Below, in pieces: positions 5,282-5,418 of a DNA stretch of 5,418 nucleotides. The first letter of the stretch is position 1. Each line of letters starts with the position of its first letter. Under the pieces are notes generated by a model. It saw only the letters and a list, made by a program, of their open reading frames with translations. It searched no databases and was not told the origin of the DNA. Source of the stretch: Parachlamydiales bacterium (GTDB taxonomy: Bacteria > Chlamydiota > Chlamydiia > Chlamydiales > Simkaniaceae); contig DAOWHK010000161.1 in NCBI GenBank assembly GCA_030641465.1, positions 1 through 5,418 of the forward strand. The letters run 5' to 3'. The position numbers and the translations under genes were made by a program.

Positions 5282-5418
5282 ATGCCGATAAAATTTAAGC
5301 CAAATTACATCATCTCTTCTAAAATCATGAGACATCTTATGCGCATCGAAGCTGCAAAAGAACAAGTGCTCCATTTACCGATGACTCCAATGATACTGAA
5401 CTCATTAAGAGAAACGGC
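5282..5418 (+). CDS. Fic-family protein, N-terminal fragment (continues past right edge)
   Basis: The frame is open from the ATG at 5282 to the window edge, giving 45 residues. The segment LMRIEAAKEQVLHLPMTP followed by ILNSLRET resembles the helical N-terminal region of Fic-domain proteins of the Fic_N type, where a ligand-contacting helix and an LP motif precede the catalytic domain. The Fic core (HPFxxGNGR) would lie beyond the edge and is not seen. Fic proteins usually transfer AMP to target proteins and may act as toxins, regulators or effectors. Two earlier ATGs (5248 and 5260) are out of frame. There is no clear ribosome site, because the bases before the ATG are occupied by the third half-site. 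Neighbour in divergent orientation: the MEMO-like gene. Confidence 0.68.
   Translation, partial: MPIKFKPNYIISSKIMRHLMRIEAAKEQVLHLPMTPMILNSLRET

Overview
The window is AT-rich and looks like the chromosome of a host-associated bacterium, probably an amoeba-associated member of the Chlamydiae (Parachlamydia/Simkania/Waddlia-like). This is an inference from gene content: a eukaryotic-type F-box/leucine-rich-repeat protein, a RecD2-type helicase, a Fic protein and a tRNA gene without an encoded CCA. No single marker here proves the phylum, and another amoeba symbiont is possible.

Left flank (1-1028): the N-terminal part of a RecD2-type helicase gene runs leftward out of the window. It is followed by a rightward tRNA-Asn(GTT) gene with a good sigma-70-type promoter. 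Central block (about 1014-4196): a strong bidirectional terminator, a leftward gene for an F-box plus LRR protein (candidate effector acting on host ubiquitin ligases), and a rightward family 1 glycoside hydrolase gene broken by a single-base frameshift. The block ends in a noncoding stretch rich in foldback structure. Right flank (4197-5418): a second copy of the tRNA-Asn 3' end with its terminator, a leftward MEMO-like gene, and a divergent Fic-family gene that runs off the right edge.

The main structural observation is that the last 14 bases of the tRNA-Asn gene body, the spacer behind it and the terminator stem occur again 3183 bp downstream (1014-1049 versus 4197-4232, 34 of 36 positions equal). 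The right copy lacks the rest of the tRNA. This is the footprint expected of an element integrated at a tRNA 3' end, and the F-box and glycosidase genes are then its cargo. No integrase is present, so the element would be a decayed or non-autonomous island. A 115-bp foldback (4082-4196) abuts the right repeat exactly.

The Fic gene has a well-organised control region: three 11-bp half-sites of one motif, two of them in tandem directly before the start codon, over a plausible promoter. No intergenic stretch exceeds about 260 bases.
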